The notes below the pieces were generated by a model, which had not been told where the DNA came from, made no database searches, and saw only the letters and a program-made list of their open reading frames with translations. A stretch of DNA of 64,000 nt, taken from the NCBI GenBank assembly GCA_024998565.1, contig JACOEM010000001.1, forward strand, positions 330,385 through 394,384, written 5' to 3'. Of this stretch, positions 1 through 9,763 are shown piece after piece. Made by a program: the position numbers and the translations under genes. This stretch comes from Nitrospira sp. (GTDB taxonomy: Bacteria; Nitrospirota; Nitrospiria; Nitrospirales; Nitrospiraceae). How positions within the stretch are numbered: position 1 is the stretch's first letter; every line of letters starts with the position of its first letter.

Positions 1-2
1 CG

Positions 3-3000
3 GCCGGGGGGGCCGCCGGCGCCCTCTCGGTCACCAATACCTCGCCCACCACCGGCAACGTCACCACCGGGGCCTTGACCAGCCGGACCGGCAACGCCAG
101 CGGCGCCGGGCTCGCCGGGGCGGCCGGGACGGTGTCCGTCACGCAAACCAATGCGACGGCCGGGGCAACGCTCCAAACCGGCGCAATCAACACCAGCGGC
201 GGCACTCAGGGTGCCGGCGGCGCCGTCGTGTTGGACTCGATGGGCCACGTCACGGTGACGAGTACGATCACCACGACCGGCGGGGCAGCCGTGACCGGCG
301 GGACTCATGCCGGGGCCGCCGGCGGCGATGTCACCATCACCGGCGTCAACCGCACGATCACCGGCCTGATCACGGCCAGCGGCGGCGCAGCGGTCGGGAC
401 CGATCAGGCCGGGGGCCAGGCGGGCGTCGTCGCCGTCACCGGCACCGGGACCGTCACCACCACCGCCGGGGTGACGGCATCCACCGGCGCGGCCACGGGC
501 ACCGGGCCGGGCGGCGGCGCCGGCTCGATCACGCTGACGGGCACCGCCGTCACTTCGGGGCCGCTCACGACGACCGGCGGCAGCAACGGCGCGGGCGGCG
601 CCGTCGCCATCACGTCCACCACGGGCGCGACCACCCTGACCACCGTCACCACCTCCGGGGGTACCGCGCTGGCCGGGACGGCCGGACGCCCCGCCGGCGC
701 CCTCACCCTGGCTAGTGCCGACACGCTCACCGCGACCACCCTGACCGCCAGCGGCAGCCACGGCAACGGCGCCGATCAACCCGGCGGCGCAGGCGGCACC
801 CTCAGCATCACCTCGACAGGAAGCCATGTCAGAGTCGGAACCATCTCGGCCATCGGCGGCAATGCGCTCGCCGGAAACGCCAACGGGGGCAATGGGGGAT
901 CGGTCTCGCTCGATGCAGGCGGTGCAACACCCACGATCACTCATCAGACAGTGACGACAACAGGAGGCAACCGGATCGGCAGCGGGACCGCGGGGACGGG
1001 TGGGGACATCTCCGTGGCCGATGCATCGCTGCTCTCAGCCGCCACGACCATCGCTGCCGGCGGAGGCAGCGCAGGTGCCGGCACCGGAGGCCACGTGACA
1101 TTCGGGAATACCGTCGATTCATCCGGATCCAACCGCACACTCGCCGTCAATACGAACGGCATCACAACCTTCACCGGAGCAGTCGGGGAGACATTCGCGC
1201 TGACCTCTCTCGCCACAGATGCGCCGGGAAGCGTCAGAGTCGGCGGCAACGTCACCACGACCGGTGTGCAGACCTACAACGACCCGCTCACGCTGCTCGC
1301 CCATTCGACGATGACCGGCACCACCCCGACCTTCGGCTCGACCCTCACAGGCGGAGGGTTTGATCTCACGCTGAACTTCAGTGGGACGACCGTCATCAAC
1401 GGGGCCGCCTTTACCGGCATCAATCAGTTCGTGAGCGGCAATGGAGGGACGACCAGCCTCACCGGCGCGTTCAGTACCACCGGTGCGCAAACATTCGGCG
1501 ACGCGGTCACACTGGCCGGCGGCACCACATTGACAAGCTCCGGCAATCACGACATCACGTTCAACAGCACCGTCAACGGAGCGCGGGCTCTGGCCGTCAA
1601 TACGACCGGCACGACTACCTTCGGCGGGCCGGTCGGAACCACCACGGCGCTCACGAGCTTGACCACCGACTCCGGCGGCACCACCGCCGTGAACGGCGGA
1701 GCGGTCACCACATCCGGCAACCAGACCTACAACGATGCCGTGACCATGAACCAGCTCACAACCGTCGCCTCCACCGGCGGGGCCATCACGTTTGCGGAAC
1801 ACGCCACCAATACCCTGGCGGGAGCCGGCCTGACGGTCGAGGCACCCACCCTTTCGCTCACAAGCGGAAAGACGGTGGCCACGACCGGCAGCGGCCCGAT
1901 CAGATTCCTGACGAACAGCTTTAATCCCAACGGAGCGAATATCGACGCGGGAACGGGCGCGTTCACACTGTCGCCGACTACCCTGACGAACACCATCGAG
2001 TTCGGCGATGTAAACACTGCGCGGGCGACCACGGTGTATTACGGATCCCTGTTCGGAAGTCTGACGGCCGGCAGCTTTACCATAGGCCGCCCGACCCACA
2101 GCGGCAACATCTTCGTCACAGGCGTGGCGGCAGCCCCCAGTTCGATCCAGATCGTGAACGGCGGAGCGGGAGCGGTCACCTTTGAAAACTCCCCCTATGT
2201 CGGCGGAAACCAATCCCTCGGAGTCACCGGCGGAACCGGCGGCATCACCATTGGGCAAGACCTGACGCTTGGGACCGGGACCTTGCGGTTGACGACGACG
2301 GGAGCGATTTCGCAAACGGCAGGAACCCTCATCGCGGAGACCGCCGGGGTCTCCGCGACAAGCGGGATCACGTTGGCACAGCCCCTCAATGACGTAGTCA
2401 CACTGGCGGCTCGGACGACGGCAGGCGACCTGACCTTCACGAATAACAACGGATTCACGATCGGCGCAGTGACAGCTACCGCAGACGGGTTCCATCCCGC
2501 CGTCACAGGTGTGAGCGCAGGCGGCGCCATTACTCTTCAGAGCGGCGGCGCAGTCACGCAAACCCAGCGGATTCTCGGCTCAAGCTTGAGACTTCTGGGC
2601 AGCGGCCCTTTCACGCTGACAGACCACACAAATGAGGTGACGGCATTCTCAGCCAATACGACCGACCACGTACAATACACCGATGCGAGCGACGTCATTC
2701 TCGGCACCTCGAATATCCCGGATCACTTCGATCTCACTACGAGCGGCGCCATCACCCAGAGCGGGGCTCTCACCGTCACCGGCAGAACGACACTCGCTGC
2801 AGGAGCGAGCGACATCACACTCACACAGCCCGGCAATAATTTCTCGCGTGTCGACATCACGAGTGCGAACCATGTCGCCCTGACGGACAGCGATGCGCTG
2901 GTGCTCGGCGCGTCAACCGTCAACGGCACCCTGGACATCGCCACCAACGGCGCACTCACCCAAAGTGGGGCATTGACCGTGGGCGGCGCCGCCACGCTCG

Positions 3001-3920
3001 CCTCCGGCTCCTATGACATCACCTTGATCGAGGCCGGAAACGACTTCAACAGCGTCAGCATCACCGGCGGCAACCACGTCTCGCTCACGGACACGAATGC
3101 GCTCAGGCTCGCCACATCCACCATCACCGGGAACCTGCACGCCCATGCCGGCACTCTGACGATCGGGGGCGCGCTGACGTCAAGTGGCGGCAACCTGACT
3201 CTGACCGGCACGAACTCGGTGACCCAGCTGGCCCACCTTTCGGTGACCGGCGCCCACACGATCACGGTCACTGCGCCCAGCGGCCCGTTGGCCATGGCGC
3301 CCACCGCCACGACCAGCAGCGACACCGGCGCCATCGCCTATGCCGCAGGAGCAGATATTACCCTGGGGTCCCTGCGCACCGGTGCAGGAGTGACTGTGAT
3401 ATCGAGCGGCGGGTCGGTGTTGAGCACAGCAGGTTCGGGCATGAACGTCACCGCAGGCGCGAACTCATCCTTGCAGGCGCTCAACGGAGTGGTCGGAACG
3501 CAAGTCGCGCCGATCACCGTGCATGTGAGCGCCGGCACCCTCGGCATTCATGCGACGGCGGCCCGTTTCGGCATCTCGGCCTTTCTGAACGGCACCGTAT
3601 TCCCCGGCCAGGCGCTCACCATGCTGAATGCCCCCCCCGGCCTTGTCTGTTTCAATGCCTGCCGGTTCGGCACGATCCCCTCGTTCAACGTGGCGTCCGC
3701 CATCCCCTGGTATATGCGCCACGCGTCCAACCCCTTATGGTACAGCATTCTCTCGACCTATCTACCGGAAGACGTGGTCGAGGGAACGCGCATGGATGTC
3801 TTCATGGACAAAGACCACGTGGCCCGTGAAATCCCTCCTTGCACCCCGACCGGCGCCTGCGCACCCGAAGCCACAATCCTCACGCCACCCTCCGGCACCG
3901 AAGACGCAACCGCGTACTGA
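3..3920 (+). CDS. Giant repetitive beta-helix exoprotein, filamentous-haemagglutinin-like, 5' end outside window
   Basis: The reading frame is open from the first bases of the window, so the N-terminus, where a secretion signal or TPS domain would sit, is missing. About 1,300 residues are visible. They are very rich in Gly, Thr, Ser, Ala and Val, low in charge and lack Cys until the end, which is typical of right-handed parallel beta-helix adhesins. Residue repeats are clear: a unit beginning ITQSGALTV (codons near 2751) recurs about 68 codons later as LTQSGALTV (near 2955), each followed by a DIT-L motif and a N-F-S-V-I-S-N-H-V-LTD motif. The C-terminal 90 residues change character (Trp, Tyr, Pro and two Cys pairs, CFNAC and CTPTGAC) and may be an anchoring or release segment. 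Likely cell-surface or secreted; the partner transporter is not in the window. Ends 37 bases from a convergent gene. Confidence 0.8.
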   Translation, partial: AGGAAGALSVTNTSPTTGNVTTGALTSRTGNASGAGLAGAAGTVSVTQTNATAGATLQTGAINTSGGTQGAGGAVVLDSMGHVTVTSTITTTGGAAVTGGTHAGAAGGDVTITGVNRTITGLITASGGAAVGTDQAGGQAGVVAVTGTGTVTTTAGVTASTGAATGTGPGGGAGSITLTGTAVTSGPLTTTGGSNGAGGAVAITSTTGATTLTTVTTSGGTALAGTAGRPAGALTLASADTLTATTLTASGSHGNGADQPGGAGGTLSITSTGSHVRVGTISAIGGNALAGNANGGNGGSVSLDAGGATPTITHQTVTTTGGNRIGSGTAGTGGDISVADASLLSAATTIAAGGGSAGAGTGGHVTFGNTVDSSGSNRTLAVNTNGITTFTGAVGETFALTSLATDAPGSVRVGGNVTTTGVQTYNDPLTLLAHSTMTGTTPTFGSTLTGGGFDLTLNFSGTTVINGAAFTGINQFVSGNGGTTSLTGAFSTTGAQTFGDAVTLAGGTTLTSSGNHDITFNSTVNGARALAVNTTGTTTFGGPVGTTTALTSLTTDSGGTTAVNGGAVTTSGNQTYNDAVTMNQLTTVASTGGAITFAEHATNTLAGAGLTVEAPTLSLTSGKTVATTGSGPIRFLTNSFNPNGANIDAGTGAFTLSPTTLTNTIEFGDVNTARATTVYYGSLFGSLTAGSFTIGRPTHSGNIFVTGVAAAPSSIQIVNGGAGAVTFENSPYVGGNQSLGVTGGTGGITIGQDLTLGTGTLRLTTTGAISQTAGTLIAETAGVSATSGITLAQPLNDVVTLAARTTAGDLTFTNNNGFTIGAVTATADGFHPAVTGVSAGGAITLQSGGAVTQTQRILGSSLRLLGSGPFTLTDHTNEVTAFSANTTDHVQYTDASDVILGTSNIPDHFDLTTSGAITQSGALTVTGRTTLAAGASDITLTQPGNNFSRVDITSANHVALTDSDALVLGASTVNGTLDIATNGALTQSGALTVGGAATLASGSYDITLIEAGNDFNSVSITGGNHVSLTDTNALRLATSTITGNLHAHAGTLTIGGALTSSGGNLTLTGTNSVTQLAHLSVTGAHTITVTAPSGPLAMAPTATTSSDTGAIAYAAGADITLGSLRTGAGVTVISSGGSVLSTAGSGMNVTAGANSSLQALNGVVGTQVAPITVHVSAGTLGIHATAARFGISAFLNGTVFPGQALTMLNAPPGLVCFNACRFGTIPSFNVASAIPWYMRHASNPLWYSILSTYLPEDVVEGTRMDVFMDKDHVAREIPPCTPTGACAPEATILTPPSGTEDATAY
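2748..3150 (+). repeat. Direct repeat of about 204 bp inside the exoprotein gene
   Basis: Two successive units start with ATC-ACC-CAG-AGC-GGG (2751) and CTC-ACC-CAA-AGT-GGG (2955). The protein repeat is conserved with many synonymous changes, so it is an old internal duplication kept by selection on the protein, not a recent DNA duplication. Confidence 0.6.
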
Positions 3921-3957
3921 TCGTTGATTCACCGCCTGACGGTCCGGCATCCCCCCA

Positions 3958-4491
3958 TCAAGCATCACCGGACCCACTTGCGCTCCTCCGCCCCGAAGCC
4001 CAGCGCAACAACAGCGGCAGCACGACCGCCCACAGGATAGACAGCAACAACAACGAGAGGGTCTCATTGCGGCCAAGCCGGAGCGCTCCGAGTTGTTGTC
4101 CTGCGTAGTAACTCAACGGACCGAAGATCCCCCCGACAAGCGCCGCCGGCCGATTGTGCCCCGCCAACCAACGAAGAGACCCGTTCAACGTCGTCGCCAA
4201 GAGGCACCAGAGTGCGATCAACCAGGGCGGACACAGCCAGGGCGCGAAGGGGTTCTCGACAAACAGGAGGAGACCGGCGAAGCTGAGGGCGCTGTCCAGC
4301 AGCGTTCCGAACAGTCCAACCACGATAACGATTCGAGCGGTCGCGCGGCGGTCGGCCGAGGAGCAGACATTCACACCGACCAGGCAGGCGACCAGGATGG
4401 GGCCCATCCAGTGATAGGCCCAACCCGTGCCAAGGACAGCGATCCACCAGCCGACCTGAAAGACCACCGCATTAGCGATGGCGTTGCTCAT
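3958..4491 (-). CDS. DUF2878 family integral membrane protein
   Basis: A 177-residue protein with about five hydrophobic helices, starting [16 protein letters not shown]. It matches the DUF2878 family, whose members sit in the same cluster as DUF1365, FAD oxidoreductase and cyclopropane-type methyltransferase genes in proteobacteria. The start ATG (4491) overlaps the TGA of the methyltransferase gene (ATGA), which decides the start and argues for translational coupling. It is the last gene of the co-directional minus-strand run and converges with the exoprotein gene. Function unknown; membrane location is seen from hydrophobicity. Confidence 0.8.
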   Translation of the reverse strand: MSNAIANAVVFQVGWWIAVLGTGWAYHWMGPILVACLVGVNVCSSADRRATARIVIVVGLFGTLLDSALSFAGLLLFVENPFAPWLCPPWLIALWCLLATTLNGSLRWLAGHNRPAALVGGIFGPLSYYAGQQLGALRLGRNETLSLLLLSILWAVVLPLLLRWASGRRSASGSGDA

Positions 4492-5795
4492 CCTGCCAGG
4501 GGATCCTGCCGCCACCCGGATTTCGCGAACAGGAGGTGGGCTGTCGAGATCGACCGTTCGAGGAATCCGCCTTCGCAGTAGGACAAATAAAATTCCCACA
4601 GCCGCAGGAACTCGGAACGAAATCCGAGCCGCCCCACGTACTCGACATTCCTCCGCAGGTTCTCGCGCCAGCCTCGCAAGGTCGGCGGGTAATGCGCGCC
4701 GATATCCTGTAGATGCAACAGGCTGAAGTCCGATGCCTGCGCCATGGCCCGACACAAGGTATTCACGGAAGGGATGCAACTACCGGGGAAGATGAAGCGT
4801 TGGATAAAATCGACCGACCGCTTCGCCCGCTCATAGTACCGCTCATCGATGGTGATCGCCTGGAGCAGCATCAGCCCGTCGGGCTTTAACAGGCGACTGC
4901 AGACATCGAAGAACGCGGGGTAGTATTCATGGCCCACGGCCTCGATCATCTCCACCGAAACCAGCTTGTCGAACCGCAAGCCGAGCGCGGGCAAATCCCG
5001 ATAATCGGTGAGCAGCACCCGCACACGATCGGACAGGCCGTCCTCACGCACCCGGCGAACCGCCAGTTCGTACTGCGCTCGGGAAATCGTGGTCGTCGTC
5101 ACTCGACAACCGTAGGTCTTCGCGGCGTGGCAGGCCAGGCCGCCCCAGCCGGATCCGATTTCCACCAGATGGTCGTCTTCCGTCAGATGGAGCTTGCGGC
5201 AGATCAAATCGAGCTTGGCGCGCGAAGCCTCCTCCAGCGTGCTGTCGGGACGTTGGAAATAGGCGCAGGAATACATCATGGTCCGATCCAGCATCTGCGC
5301 AAAGAATTCGTTGCTCAGGTCGTAATGGGCCGCAATGTTTTGCCGGCTTCCCGTTTTGGTATTCCGTCGAAGCCGGTGCGCAACCTTGAGCAGCGGTGCG
5401 GACAAGCGCGCCACCCCCCGCTCCATACCGTCCACGAGCGATCGATTCAACGCGAAAATCCGGACCAGCGCCGTGAGGTCGTCGCAATGCCAGTCGCCCC
5501 GGGCATAACTTTCTCCCGCACCCACCGTCCCGCTCCACGCGATGTCGAGATAACAGTCGGGCGCGAGAATGGTAATCGTCGCCTTGAGCGTTGAGACGGA
5601 GCAGGGCTCGCCGAAGACCGTGCGGCTCGGCCCCTCCACCACCGTGATCGTTCCCTGGATGAGCCGGCGCAGACGGGCACGGACGATGCGTCTGGCAATC
5701 CGGACCAGCAGGCCGGGAGAAGGGTCAGACTCTGCGGCATGCGGCGGCCGCCGGTCCACGGCGGGTGAACAGTCGGTCGGCACGAGGTCATTCAT
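4488..5795 (-). CDS. Cyclopropane-fatty-acid-synthase family SAM methyltransferase (Cfa/UfaM type)
   Basis: A 435-residue protein. It has an N-terminal region, then the family core from about residue 135: [22 protein letters not shown] with the Cys that binds bicarbonate in Cfa, the SAM loop [23 protein letters not shown] and [10 protein letters not shown]. The enzyme methylates the double bond of phospholipid acyl chains using SAM, giving a cyclopropane or, in the UfaM branch, a methyl-branched precursor of furan fatty acids. Start ATG 5795 follows AAGGAGG and overlaps the DUF1365 stop by ATGA. Context (DUF1365, FAD oxidoreductase, SDR, NTF2-like, chalcone-isomerase-like) is that of the light/singlet-oxygen regulons, so the UfaM-type role is favoured; the exact product is inference. 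Confidence 0.88.
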   Translation of the reverse strand: MNDLVPTDCSPAVDRRPPHAAESDPSPGLLVRIARRIVRARLRRLIQGTITVVEGPSRTVFGEPCSVSTLKATITILAPDCYLDIAWSGTVGAGESYARGDWHCDDLTALVRIFALNRSLVDGMERGVARLSAPLLKVAHRLRRNTKTGSRQNIAAHYDLSNEFFAQMLDRTMMYSCAYFQRPDSTLEEASRAKLDLICRKLHLTEDDHLVEIGSGWGGLACHAAKTYGCRVTTTTISRAQYELAVRRVREDGLSDRVRVLLTDYRDLPALGLRFDKLVSVEMIEAVGHEYYPAFFDVCSRLLKPDGLMLLQAITIDERYYERAKRSVDFIQRFIFPGSCIPSVNTLCRAMAQASDFSLLHLQDIGAHYPPTLRGWRENLRRNVEYVGRLGFRSEFLRLWEFYLSYCEGGFLERSISTAHLLFAKSGWRQDPLAG

Positions 5796-6577
5796 CCGGA
5801 TATCCTCCTTGCATCGACGGAATGCCTGGACCTGTCGGGATGGGGAATGACGGGACAACGTTTCAACCACAGGCGCAACGCCTGCCAATGGATCGCCGCA
5901 ATCACCTGCGTCGTCATCAGCGGGTACCGCAGCAACACACGGGCCAGGGACCTACCGGTCATCTCCTCCCGGCGCAGGACCATCGTGGCATCGAAGAACC
6001 GTTCTCCACCGTGGAAATTCTCCATGTGCACCGAAAGCGCTGCACCGGGCGTGCCGAACCGCCAATCGTAGTCCACATCCATGCCCATGAACGGAGAGAC
6101 GTGAAATTGCTTGCCGAAGCGATACCGGTGTCGACGACCGATCCCCTCATCCAGGGACGCACCGAGCACATAACAATGCTGTTCGCCCCACGGTGTGTTC
6201 GTCACTTCAGCCACCACGGTCTCAACCAGCCGATCGGCGGGGTCGAAACAATAATAAAAGCTCACCGGGTTGAAGCCGTACCCGAAGTAGCGCAGGTGCG
6301 TAAGCAGCCGGATCGGACCGGCCGGCCGGCGACCGGTCTTCGATTCGACGAGATCACGCACATTCTGATCCAGAGGCTTCTCCGGATCGCCCAGGTGGTC
6401 GCTCTGCCTAAACCAGGCCAGGTTCGGGGTCGCGGGAGACCAGAACCAGCGTTCATGGAAGAGGTCCGGTAATTCGGTCAGATCCAGATACATCATGAAG
6501 ATCGAGTAGTGGAACGAATGGCGAACCGGCACATCGCGTCGATGCCTGACCGTTCCCTCATACACGCAGCTCTTCAT
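5792..6577 (-). CDS. DUF1365 family protein
   Basis: 261 residues beginning [15 protein letters not shown], with the family hallmarks [14 protein letters not shown] near residue 21, the [13 protein letters not shown] segment, HVSPFMGMD and a [11 protein letters not shown] stretch. DUF1365 is found almost only beside a FAD/amine-oxidase-like gene and a Cfa-like gene, as here. It is thought to take part in modifying unsaturated acyl chains, though the reaction is not known to me. It overlaps both neighbours by ATGA. Probably cytoplasmic or membrane peripheral, since no signal peptide is visible. Confidence 0.85.
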   Translation of the reverse strand: MKSCVYEGTVRHRRDVPVRHSFHYSIFMMYLDLTELPDLFHERWFWSPATPNLAWFRQSDHLGDPEKPLDQNVRDLVESKTGRRPAGPIRLLTHLRYFGYGFNPVSFYYCFDPADRLVETVVAEVTNTPWGEQHCYVLGASLDEGIGRRHRYRFGKQFHVSPFMGMDVDYDWRFGTPGAALSVHMENFHGGERFFDATMVLRREEMTGRSLARVLLRYPLMTTQVIAAIHWQALRLWLKRCPVIPHPDRSRHSVDARRISG

Positions 6578-7833
6578 GCATGCCCCGCCGTGAGCGCCTG
6601 ACAGGCCGTCATGGCGCTCTTCACGCCGTCTTCATGGAAACCGAAGCCCCAATAGGCCCCGCAATACCACGTCCGCCGACGTCCGTTGATCTCCCCGTGC
6701 CGTTGCTGCGCGGCGATCGCTTCGGGGGAAAAGACCGGATGGTGATACGTGATGCGCTGGAGAATCGTCGCCGGATGGATCGCCGCGCTGTGATTCAACG
6801 TCACACAGAAATCGTACGGCGCGCTCAGCCCCTGAAGTCGATTCATGTGATAGGTCACCAAGGCATGGTCCGGCGGGTTCGGCACCAGATGATAGTTCCA
6901 GGCCGCCCAGGCCAGGCGGCGTCTCGGAAGGAGCGATCGGTCTATGTGCAACACTGCTTCATTCGGTTGATAACGGATCGCCCCGAGAATCTCCTTCTCC
7001 AGGGGAGACGGGTCCGCTAACAGCGCCAACGCCTGGTCGCTATGGCAGGCAAGAAGGACTCCGTCGAATGACTCGGTCCGGTGGATCCCGCGAGGGTCGC
7101 ATCCCCGCACCTCGACACGGTCCGCGTAACGGGTGACCGACTCCACCGGAGACTGAAGCCGGATGCGGTCACGGAAAGGCCGCACCAGGCGCTCGACATA
7201 TTGCCGTGAGCCGCCGGTCACCACCCTCCAGGTCGGACGCGCATCGACCGACAACATGCCGTGGTTCTTGAAAAACTGAACGAGGTACCGCGCCGGAAAC
7301 TCCTGCATTGTGGCGCGGCCGGCCGACCAGATAGCCCCCGCCATGGGAACGATGTACTGACGAATAAACGCCGGCGAGTAACGGTTCTGCTCCAGATACG
7401 CGCCCAACGAAGGGCCGGGGCCCGGTTCATCCAGTAATTCCAGCGACTCCCGATTGAAGCGGAGAATATCCCGGATCATGCGATAGAACGAGGGCCGCAG
7501 CAGATTGCGCCGCTGGGCGAAGAGGCTGTTCAACGTAGTGCCGTTGTACTCCAACCCGGTCTCCTCACACCGCACACTGAAGCTCATGTCGCTCGGCTGC
7601 GAGGCCACACCCAGGCGATCCAGCAGCGCCATAAAATTCGGGTAGGTCCAGTCGTTGAATACGATAAACCCGGTATCGATTGCATAGGTCGTCCCCTGCA
7701 GGTCCACATCGACCGTGTTGGTATGGCCCCCGATGTACGCACCGGCCTCGAAGACGGTGAGGTCATGATCCCGGTGCAGCACATGCGCCGCCGTCATTCC
7801 CGCAATGCCCGTGCCGACAATGGCAAGCTTCAT
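6574..7833 (-). CDS. FAD-dependent amine-oxidase-like oxidoreductase
   Basis: 419 residues starting [19 protein letters not shown], a Rossmann FAD-binding motif (GxGxxG), then [17 protein letters not shown] and [15 protein letters not shown]. The C-terminus carries the flavin-contacting [19 protein letters not shown] segment. It belongs to the NAD(P)/FAD protein family found beside DUF1365 and Cfa-like genes, related to desaturase/isomerase flavoproteins such as those in furan-fatty-acid synthesis. Start ATG 7833 overlaps the upstream SDR stop by ATGA. Expected role: redox chemistry on an acyl chain; substrate inferred from neighbours only. Confidence 0.87.
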   Translation of the reverse strand: MKLAIVGTGIAGMTAAHVLHRDHDLTVFEAGAYIGGHTNTVDVDLQGTTYAIDTGFIVFNDWTYPNFMALLDRLGVASQPSDMSFSVRCEETGLEYNGTTLNSLFAQRRNLLRPSFYRMIRDILRFNRESLELLDEPGPGPSLGAYLEQNRYSPAFIRQYIVPMAGAIWSAGRATMQEFPARYLVQFFKNHGMLSVDARPTWRVVTGGSRQYVERLVRPFRDRIRLQSPVESVTRYADRVEVRGCDPRGIHRTESFDGVLLACHSDQALALLADPSPLEKEILGAIRYQPNEAVLHIDRSLLPRRRLAWAAWNYHLVPNPPDHALVTYHMNRLQGLSAPYDFCVTLNHSAAIHPATILQRITYHHPVFSPEAIAAQQRHGEINGRRRTWYCGAYWGFGFHEDGVKSAMTACQALTAGHA

Positions 7834-8600
7834 GGCTGCTTCACCATCCTGGCGCAGAGGCCGATGTACCAGCGGCTCGGGATCAGGGCCAGGCACTTGA
7901 AGAGCAGGCTGAATCGCCGCGGGAAATGAATCTCCGGCTTCCGGGCCTCGATCCCGTCAACGATGCGTCGGGCCGCGTCCTCGGCTTCGATCCTGAACGG
8001 CATCGGGAAATCGTTCCGGTCGGTCAAGGGTGTCCGTACGAACCCCGGACACACGACCGACACGCTGATGCCTTCGGGCGCGAGATCGACCTGCAGCGAT
8101 TCGAAGAGGTTCTTGATCGCCGCCTTCGACGCCCCGTAGGCTTCGGAGCGAGGCAACCCGCGATAGGCCACCGTACTGCTCATCCCCACGAGCTGCGGTG
8201 CCGGTGACTGCCGCAACAGCGGGAGCGCCGCTTCAATCCCATAGACCATGCTCAGGAAGTTGGTGCGGATCGTCCGCTCGAACAGCGCACTGTCGAATGC
8301 CGCCACATCCACGTACTCACAGGTGCCGGCGTTGAGAACGGCAATGTCCAAGCCCCCTGCACGGCGATGCATGTCGTTCACCGCGCGCTGATTGGCGGCC
8401 CGGTCGGTCACATCGAACGGAAGCGCCGTGACACGATCGTCTCCGCATTCACGGACGAGCTCGTTGAGCGCCGATTCGTTCCGCGCCGAGGCAAAGACGG
8501 TGGCCCCACGACGAACGAGTTCCAGCGTGACCGCCCGGCCGATACCGGTCGAGGCGCCGGTCACCCACACCCGTCGCGCATTGAGGCTGGTTCGGCTCAT
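7830..8600 (-). CDS. Short-chain dehydrogenase/reductase of the fatty-acid light cluster
   Basis: 256 residues. The classical SDR fold is shown by TGASTGIGRA (cofactor loop), the NAG motif in VLNAGTCEYVDVA, the catalytic Ser in VGMSSTVAYRG and YGASKAAIKN (YxxxK). A positively charged hydrophobic C-terminus (RRFSLLFKCLALIPSRWY) suggests membrane association. It is separated by 3 bases from the NTF2-like gene upstream and overlaps the FAD gene downstream. The SDR is a constant member of the Cfa/DUF1365 cluster. Substrate unknown. Confidence 0.87.
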   Translation of the reverse strand: MSRTSLNARRVWVTGASTGIGRAVTLELVRRGATVFASARNESALNELVRECGDDRVTALPFDVTDRAANQRAVNDMHRRAGGLDIAVLNAGTCEYVDVAAFDSALFERTIRTNFLSMVYGIEAALPLLRQSPAPQLVGMSSTVAYRGLPRSEAYGASKAAIKNLFESLQVDLAPEGISVSVVCPGFVRTPLTDRNDFPMPFRIEAEDAARRIVDGIEARKPEIHFPRRFSLLFKCLALIPSRWYIGLCARMVKQP

Positions 8601-8603
8601 AGG

Positions 8604-9020
8604 TCACACTCGGTCTTTGATCGTCCGGATGAGCATGCCGATCAGTGGAAGCTGCTCGTACACCATCGCACCGGCATCGAAGTAATCGCGGTGGTAGAAC
8701 ACCTTGTCTCGAAAACGAATGAGCGTCGAACCGGGCACCGTCACCACCGCGCCGGCATTCAGCCTCGGGTGATTCAGCTGCATGGTCCAGGTCAATACGG
8801 CGCAATTGCCTTGCCGGACATCGTCCTCGAACCGGAATGAACAGGCCTCCACCTGCGCGTAGAGCGCAGCCAGATAGTGGCGCAGGGCGGGGAGTCCGGC
8901 GATCCGGCGAAAAGGGTCCTGAAATTCGACGTCGTCGCTGTACAACTCGTTCAGCAGTCCCAACGAGCGAACCGTCAGTCCGCTGTAGATCTGCTTGAAT
9001 CGTTCGACAACCGGTTGCAC
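8604..9020 (-). CDS. NTF2/SnoaL-like protein
   Basis: 138 residues with a GTG start at 9020. The sequence shows the cone-shaped NTF2-like pattern: VVERFKQIYSGLT, LNELYSDDVEFQDPFRRI, then strands ending in IRFRDKVFYHRDYFDAGAMVY. Such small proteins act as binding scaffolds or isomerases; the Cfa/DUF1365 cluster regularly contains one. The ribosome site (GGAA about 14 bases upstream) is weak, so the start is less certain than the gene. First gene of the tightly coupled fatty-acid block. Confidence 0.8.
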   Translation of the reverse strand: MQPVVERFKQIYSGLTVRSLGLLNELYSDDVEFQDPFRRIAGLPALRHYLAALYAQVEACSFRFEDDVRQGNCAVLTWTMQLNHPRLNAGAVVTVPGSTLIRFRDKVFYHRDYFDAGAMVYEQLPLIGMLIRTIKDRV

Positions 9021-9100
9021 GACAGCTGATTCCTTTCCTGCTCTTCTACGAAGGCACCTGACGGACGGATTCTTTCAGCGCTCTCCGTCGATCACCGGCG

Positions 9101-9700
9101 TTAGCCCCCCTCCCGCCGGTGCATGAGCCCCTCTTTCAACGCTTCATTGATCGGATCAGGGCCGAGCCAGATGGCGAAATACGCGGCGGCGAAGTCGGCC
9201 CCCTCCACAATGCCCTTCCGCTCGCCGTTCAAGGCGAGTTCGGTTCCGACTCCGGGGAGATAGGTCAGCCCGTACCGGTCCCCCGGCTTCACGTCCTGAT
9301 AGAGCCGATGGAGCTGCTCGATGCGAGGCTTCAGGCGCGTGATCGTGGCCGGCGACACATTGTCGGCCAGCACCTTCATCGCCGCCCGCCCGAAGTCACC
9401 GGCCTGGATGGCTCTGAAGTAGGACAACTCCAGACGCTTCGGCACATCATCCAACACGCGCTCAGGTTTCGTCCCCGGGGCGAGATACAGTGCCCCGACA
9501 TACACCGTGATCGTACGCAGAAACTTCGCTACCCCCACCCCCTGAAGCGGCATCGGCAGGGGACCGGCCTGGAACGTATCGGCAAACGTCACGCCTTCGA
9601 TTTCAAACGCTCCGCCGATAACGGGCGAGGACACGAGTCCCGAAACCGCCAGCCCGATGACGACGAGCCACTCTGACATGTTCCCTGATCCGTGCATCAT
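9101..9700 (-). CDS. Chalcone-isomerase-like periplasmic protein
   Basis: 199 residues with an N-terminal hydrophobic segment (WLVVIGLAVSGLVSSPVIGGA) that looks like a signal peptide, followed by FEIEGVTFADTF and the chalcone-isomerase-fold strands VGVAKFLRTITVYVGALYL and LELSYFRAIQAGDF. In bacteria this fold mostly binds fatty acids and lacks flavonoid chemistry. It belongs to the same conserved neighbourhood as the Cfa/DUF1365 genes and lies 80 bases upstream of the NTF2-like gene. Start follows GGGAGTCGG. Confidence 0.82.
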   Translation of the reverse strand: MMHGSGNMSEWLVVIGLAVSGLVSSPVIGGAFEIEGVTFADTFQAGPLPMPLQGVGVAKFLRTITVYVGALYLAPGTKPERVLDDVPKRLELSYFRAIQAGDFGRAAMKVLADNVSPATITRLKPRIEQLHRLYQDVKPGDRYGLTYLPGVGTELALNGERKGIVEGADFAAAYFAIWLGPDPINEALKEGLMHRREGG

Positions 9701-9763
9701 CCGACTCCCAGGTGACCCCTGACCGGCATCCCGGCCGAACCTCTCCGTACCCAGGAACTCCGG

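Noticed and set aside
1119..2561. 480-codon open frame on the minus strand inside the exoprotein gene
   Set aside because: It is antisense to a repetitive Thr/Gly-rich coding region; the product is Arg/Gly-rich without any fold signature.
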